Shown in pieces: positions 58,856-64,000 of a stretch of 64,000 bases of DNA. Position numbers and translations under genes: made by a program. Each line of letters begins with the position of its first letter. Positions within the stretch are counted from its first letter, which is position 1. The DNA is from Crambe crambe (taxonomy: Eukaryota > Porifera > Demospongiae > Poecilosclerida > Crambeidae), in assembly GCA_963924555.1 (NCBI GenBank), contig OZ004593.1, positions 5,762,480 through 5,826,479 of the forward strand. Direction: 5' to 3'. The notes under the pieces were generated by a model that was not told the DNA's origin, ran no database searches, and worked only from the letters and a program-made list of their open reading frames with translations.

Positions 58856-60768
58856 ATGCATAGCCACATAACTAATGAATGTTTGAGTTAAATGAACAAT
58901 GCATGCCATTATGGTCAGGATTGCATATAATGATACAGGCACATTTTCCCCCTTATGCTGTCACACAGAGTGAATGGATATGTTCATTAGCTAACTAGTT
59001 CACATTTATCTTTTTGTTAATATTATGTGTGTCATAAATTCAAGCTGTGATAACTATGAAAATGAATATACATTTAACTAAGTGATTTCCATTCTGTATA
59101 CATTGAAACATGCACTGGAAATGGGTGGTAGCTAACTTTCAAGATCATCAATCAGTTCATTACTTTGTAGCTACCCACATTCAGGGTCAAGGGATATTTT
59201 TAAAAATACAGGTTTCAATATCTAACCAACTACATTACTGTAACTATGGAGATTTCAGGATAGTTAGTTTTGTACTGAATTGTTGAATGTTATGAAGGGA
59301 AAACTAGCTACTTAGCTACATGATTCATAAAGTTCAGCCATTACTTCAGAATGTATATACGCTACCATGAAATTGTACTGGGCTGGAGGGAGGGTAGATT
59401 AGGACAGTGAGGAATGATCCTCAGTTAGAATTATCCACTGGCAGAGGATGGGGATCACAGGGGTCAGGCCCCCCCCTCCCTAATTTTTTTCTCCCATAAA
59501 TTGCTTTTACTTTATGAATCTTCTTCCTATGCCAATATTATCCATAGGAGGTTTAACATGCCTGTTCAAATGGAGTGGCCCTTCCTTACTACAATACAAT
59601 TACCCCAAATAGGTGTAGCTATAGTGCCTTTTAACCTCTGAATACCATGGCCTCAGCTAGAAAAATAAGGGGATCTTTTATCTTCAGGTATTAATTTCCA
59701 TGACAGTTTATACTCAGCCTTACAAGAGCAGAATCAATAGAGACAATGAATGAGCTTCTAAAAGGAAATGTGTGGCTAGTTATTTATAACTATGTGATGG
59801 AACCACAACAGCTGGGTAGGCCATGGCCTCTCACTTTCTGGTTACAAATTCTAACTATAGAGTTCAGCAGAAAACATACCCCACACTAGTGATGATGGGT
59901 GTGGCCTTCCAGTAGTCACTCATGCATATTGAGTGCAGAAATTGCCACTGTTGAAAGAGTGAATGCAGAAGCGTCTTCCAGCGCTTCACAATGCGAGTCT
60001 ATCACTAAGGTAGCTACCATTCAGATTTTACCTTTGTAGCTACACATTATTAGCTACTATAGCTATACACAGACACCAAGCCTGATCACTTTACTCCTTG
60101 CTGCGCATGCGCACGCAGGGTAATAACACATGTACTAGTAAAGGATTGATAACATGTAAATTTTGGACCATGCCCACTTTGCCAAGCTATTAAAAAAATT
60201 TTTTGACAACTTAATTTTCTACTTTTTAGCTATAGAGGTTCTACTTATGGAACAATGAAGAGAAATGGACCATAATAGCTATGCAGGCTAACTAATGCAC
60301 TACAGTGCACTAGTCAGTAGTGCCACTACATACAAAAGCCACTACATACAAAGCCAGACAGGCTTCTGAGGAAGAAATCCACATACCAGTTGCTGCAGAT
60401 GTGGATCAAACTGATTTACTAATTATTAACCAACTTGTGTGAAGTCATGTAATATGCCTCAATATTCTGCCTAGGTATTACCTTGCACATAAGGTTGATT
60501 ATCTGGTCTGACCAGGCAATCATCCAACTAGAAAAAAGTTTATGGACTGACATTGTAGCCTTGCATGTAACTACATCTCCTTGGCTGAATATATTGATTT
60601 GCTCAGCTATAGTATGAAACTTGAATGCATTTTAGCTAGTTCATTAACCAAATTTCTCTTGCTACTGACAGTTAGTTAGTTACATCATTATAAGCACCCC
60701 TAGCTAGGCCATGCAACATGATGCATTAATCTCCATGAACTTGAGTCCTTAGCTATAGCTGTTCTCAT
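58856..60768. other. Intergenic between receptors 7 and 8
   Basis: Common flank, with a short insertion at about 59860-60120 (AAACATACCCCACACTAGTG to GCGCATGCGCACGCAGGG) not seen in other intervals. No gene. Confidence 0.5.
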
Positions 60769-61129
60769 ACCTTTCATGTATCAGCAATGGAGATGAAATC
60801 CTGTTGAAGATGGATGGCATTTCTACAACACTTTAGATTCATGAAGAAGGTAACTGCATGAAAATGATGACTGAAATTAGACTCATGGAAGAAACAACTG
60901 CACCTACGTACCATTAGCCATAAAGGAAACTGGAAGTGATTATAGATTCATAAATACGTCATATAAACAGTCCATGCATTAACTATACAGTTTTTATATT
61001 ATCAACAGAATCTAATAAAAGTTGTGTCTGTTCTATCAACCAGTCAGATTTAAGAGCAGTGAAGTATCAGTTTCCTGAAGTCTGACAAGCAGTTAAACTC
61101 TATACAGTGTGAACTATATACAGTACACT
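60769..61129 (+). promoter_or_regulatory. Promoter-like block of receptor 8
   Basis: Conserved upstream block; AATAAAAG at 61014-61021, 116 nt before the ATG. Confidence 0.55.
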
Positions 61130-63363
61130 ATGCTAAAGGTAAGACTGAGACTGTAACTATTGCAGGTCATCCCTCAGTCAGTAAAGGCTATGTACACCTT
61201 TTTCAAATAAACTAAATGATATCTTTTGTTTTGCTGTGTGTATGTGCAATCGCTGCATGGACTGCATTTGTCACTATGCTCCGCTAACTGTCATAAAATT
61301 GACATAAACCTTACATCGCTGCTGCCATAATGATATTATCCTTTTTTGGCTACACCTTGCAGCAATATAGGGTTTATGTCAATTTTATGACAGTTAGCGG
61401 AGCATAGTGACAAATGCAGTCCATGCAGCGATGTAGGGTTTATCAATTCTGTGACAGTTATTAGCAGAGAAAAATGCAGTACATAGCCAGCACCTTGTTT
61501 CTGTACTTGGTCTTTGAATCTGTATTCTTATCTCTTTTGTGGGTAATTTACGTAGCTATAAAAATACATGACAGATGGTTCAGTTGCTCTCTGGTCTGAT
61601 AATTCTGATAGTAAAATACTTGCCTATGATTAGAAAAGCACAATACTTTACTATTATATTGTGCATTGATTAGCTTTAGTTATTATTGTATAGGGATACA
61701 AATTTGGACCAGCACTTTTTCTGAGTGCCTTTTTCCCTCTCTTCTCATCTCAAGGTAGCTATTCTATGTATTTTATGTATTCACTACTACAGCTACTTGT
61801 AGCTATGACTTATTATCTGAGAGGATTTTCACATTTAACCTTTGATGTGACTATAATCCCACAGTCTATCCTGAACGCTACACATTTCTCACTAGTACAT
61901 CAGTGAATGGATCATCTCCTACTGGAAACTGTTCTGATGTTAGTATGGATGACACAATGACAACCTGTCTGCAACCAACCTCCAGTGTTCTGTTTGATGG
62001 GCGTGTCCCCACACTCACTGAACTAGATGGTGACATGTGGGCAAGTCAACTACTCACTATAAACACAATACAATCCTTGACTATTGTCATCTTTGACTTC
62101 ACTGACACACCAGGCTATGTTGGGATACGGAGAGTCGAGGTGGTGATGTTCAACTGTCCACAGCGGGGGATAGCATTTACTACCGTCAACCTCTTAGTAG
62201 CCACAGGTAGAGGTCAGCCCTTCAATCATCTTGGTCCCATCTCTGTCAGTTCCCTCACCTCCTGTAAGTATCTCGTGAGAGTGTGTTTGTCAATCACTGA
62301 TTCTCGACCAGTAATTGGTCTACAATTCAGCCTTGACCAGGACTCTGACTGGGTGCACCTGGCTGAGGTGACCTTCTATGCCAGAGGTTCCACATGTCCA
62401 CCAAATATCATCCTCAATCCACCTACAACACCACCACCAGATACAACACCACCAAATACAATGTCACCAACTACACCCACAACACGATTGGATGCAATAT
62501 CATCAGATAATATTTTGGCATCATCAGGAGAATCATCACAGAATACAACGACTTCAATGGAATTTTTTGGAATATCCACTCAAGATAAAATAACCACCAC
62601 CATCATAGCAGTAGTGGTCCCTCTCTCCATTGTCCCCATTATTATTATCATTGTAGTTGTCCTGATCCTCTGCATAGTCTGTACCACTAAACACAAGTAC
62701 CGACTCGGAACCAAGGAGGACCACACAACCACCCACAGACAAACACACAACCATCAACCTCCACAAGACAGAGGACATATCAACCTGTGTGAAGAGACAG
62801 GACAAGCATACTACTCCTCAATACACGACATTCAAGGAGAAGATGTCCCAGCAGATCAAGTCTACAACCGCCTTGAACGAGACACTGGTCCAGAGAGGGG
62901 AGGGGCCAAGTCTTCCCGGGGGGCTACTGTGGACCAAAACAAGGCAGAGATGGGAGCATACTCTACCGTGTCCTACATTAAACAACCTCAAGTCTCCAAG
63001 GAAGCTGGTATGAATGATCCACTCTCACAGCTCTATGCTCAAGTTGATGAGGATGTAAAGAAAAAGAAAAGTGAAGACATCTTTGCAACTGACCAACAAG
63101 AAGAGGCTTCTGCTTCTGCATTATATGCTCAAATGGATGAGAAGAGAAAGAAAAAGAAGAAGAAAATAGAGGAAGACACTCCACCCCATGAGCCAGACCA
63201 GCTGTATGCGCAAGTAGACAAGAAGAAGAGGAAGAAGAGAGAGAAGGAGGAGATTGAGGAGGTGTCTCCACAGGAGTCAGGGGATGTGTACTCTGTAGTT
63301 AATAAACCTAGTGCTCCTCCAGTACCTCTCAAGTCAGACCTCCTCATGGAAGAACTCCAGTAA
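61130..63363 (+). CDS. Tandem receptor 8: kinase-less type I membrane protein with diverged ectodomain core
   Basis: Predicted exons 61130-61138 (ATGCTAAAG), 61694-61754, 61865-63363, 522 aa. Signal peptide MLKGYKFGPALFLSAFFPLF... The ectodomain departs at otherwise fixed places: GYVGIRRVEVV for GYDRIERVEVV, CPQRGIAFTT (Trp to Arg in CPQWG), SCKYLVRVC for SCESLVRVC; DSDWVHLAEVTFYARGSTC is intact. Stalk similar to gene 7 (TTRLDAISSDNI versus TTRLDPITSDNI). TM IVPIIIIIVVV with an internal Pro. Tail lacks the VEG insert before the first module. Three modules: YAQVDED, YAQMDEK, YAQVDKKK. YYSSI, YNRL, YSTV, YSVV, PPVPLK are kept. A perfect hairpin element sits in intron 1. Confidence 0.88.
61251..61430. 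mobile_element. Hairpin MITE in intron 1 of receptor 8, perfect 60-bp arms
   Basis: Arms 61251-61310 (CGCTGCATGGACTGCATTTG...) and 61371-61430 are exact reverse complements around a 60-bp spacer. Right after it, 61431-61470 partly repeats the inner sequence (ATGTAGGGTTTAT, CTGTGACAGTTA). No other copy of the unit carries it, so it inserted after duplication. Confidence 0.88.
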
Positions 63364-64000
63364 ATGCATAGCCACATAACTAATGAATGTTTGAGTTAAA
63401 CGAATAATGCATGCCATTATGGTCAGGATTACGTCATTTCCCCCTTATGCTGTCACACAGAGTGAATGAATATGTTCATTAGCTAACTAGTTCACTTTTG
63501 TTATATTGTAGCCAATGTTGAACTTATGTGTGTGTCATGAATTCAAGCTGTGAAATTGAATACATTCAACTAAGTGATCTCATAGTACTGAAATATCAAA
63601 ACCCATACCTGTTCTGTATACATTGAAACATGCACTGGAAATGGGTGGTAGCTAACTTTCAAGATCATCAATCAGTTCATAACCTTGCATGGCCAGAGCT
63701 AAAGTGGTACGGCTGAATAGTAGGAGTGTGTTAGCACTCCTTATGTAGGGTTGGCAGGTCAAAGACTATACCTAAGACTGTATAAACCAAAAAACTTCTC
63801 TTGTGACACAGGTCGTCAAAAGAACTACAGTGAATATCAGCTCAAAGAATTCAAAACACATTTCATAAGAGAAAGAAAATGATTCATAAAAGATTTGTTT
63901 TGTCTGTTTATCGCTTAGAAATTGAATAAAGAATTATTTCTAGCTATGTAGTTATTATGTCCATCTAGACAAAATAATAATTACTTGACAATGATCTTTT
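63364..64000. other. 3' flank of receptor 8
   Basis: Common post-stop block, then 63684-63920 matching the segment after receptor 3 at 36305-36530. No gene; the array may continue beyond the window. Confidence 0.55.

Noticed and set aside
24752..63363. Classical ITIMs in the tails
   Set aside because: The strict pattern needs I, V, L or S two residues before Tyr; most sites here have Q, A, D or G there. They are better described as ITIM-like or generic SH2-docking YxxV/L sites.

Overview
This window is eukaryotic and reads as the genome of an early-branching animal, most likely a demosponge. That placement is an inference from four things: AT-rich DNA with short GT-AG introns, a metazoan-type receptor tyrosine kinase exon, a Helitron-like element with OTU domains, and a local expansion of lineage-specific receptors. 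No rRNA, tRNA or CRISPR was seen.

Layout. 1-441 is the last exon of a receptor tyrosine kinase resembling discoidin domain receptors. 878-9630 is a large element carrying a Helitron-type Rep/helicase polyprotein with two OTU domains. It is split by a single in-frame TGA and bounded by long, imperfect inverted repeats. 9.6-16.8 kb is a transposon graveyard: a fold-back element with two identical 163-bp arms, three back-to-back TIR elements nested inside an outer inverted repeat, a decayed transposase, a LINE fragment and a strong hairpin. 16951-18251 is a broken berberine-bridge-type FAD oxidase. 18721-18825 is a second, isolated scrap of a kinase C-terminus. 18.8-24.1 kb is repeats.

The main content is 24.1-63.4 kb: eight apparently intact paralogous genes in direct tandem, repeating about every 4.9 kb, plus two 3' fragments (32266-32719 and 49304-49767). 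Each gene can be read as three exons: a 9-nt coding first exon, a 61- or 64-nt signal-peptide exon and one large exon. The predicted type I membrane protein is 510-546 aa. It has a signal peptide, a Cys-containing ectodomain of about 165 residues with a discoidin/galactose-binding-like look, a variable Ser/Thr/Pro stalk, one transmembrane helix and a long cytoplasmic tail. The tail holds repeated phosphotyrosine-type motifs (YYSSL, YNRL, YSTV, three or four YAQV modules, YSVV) separated by Lys-rich linkers, and ends in a proline-rich SH3-type motif. There is no kinase domain.

How it may work (inference). The tails look like docking platforms that would be phosphorylated by a tyrosine kinase acting in trans and then recruit SH2 and SH3 proteins, comparable in logic to ITIM/ITAM receptors but without Ig domains. 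A DDR-like kinase end and a second kinase scrap lie upstream of the array, which suggests a shared history. Ectodomain and stalk vary between copies while transmembrane segment and tail are nearly constant, as expected for a diversifying recognition family with a common output. Genes 1-2 and genes 3-8 use different first exons and upstream regions. Genes 3-8 share a promoter-like block with an AATAAAAG box 86-116 nt before the ATG.
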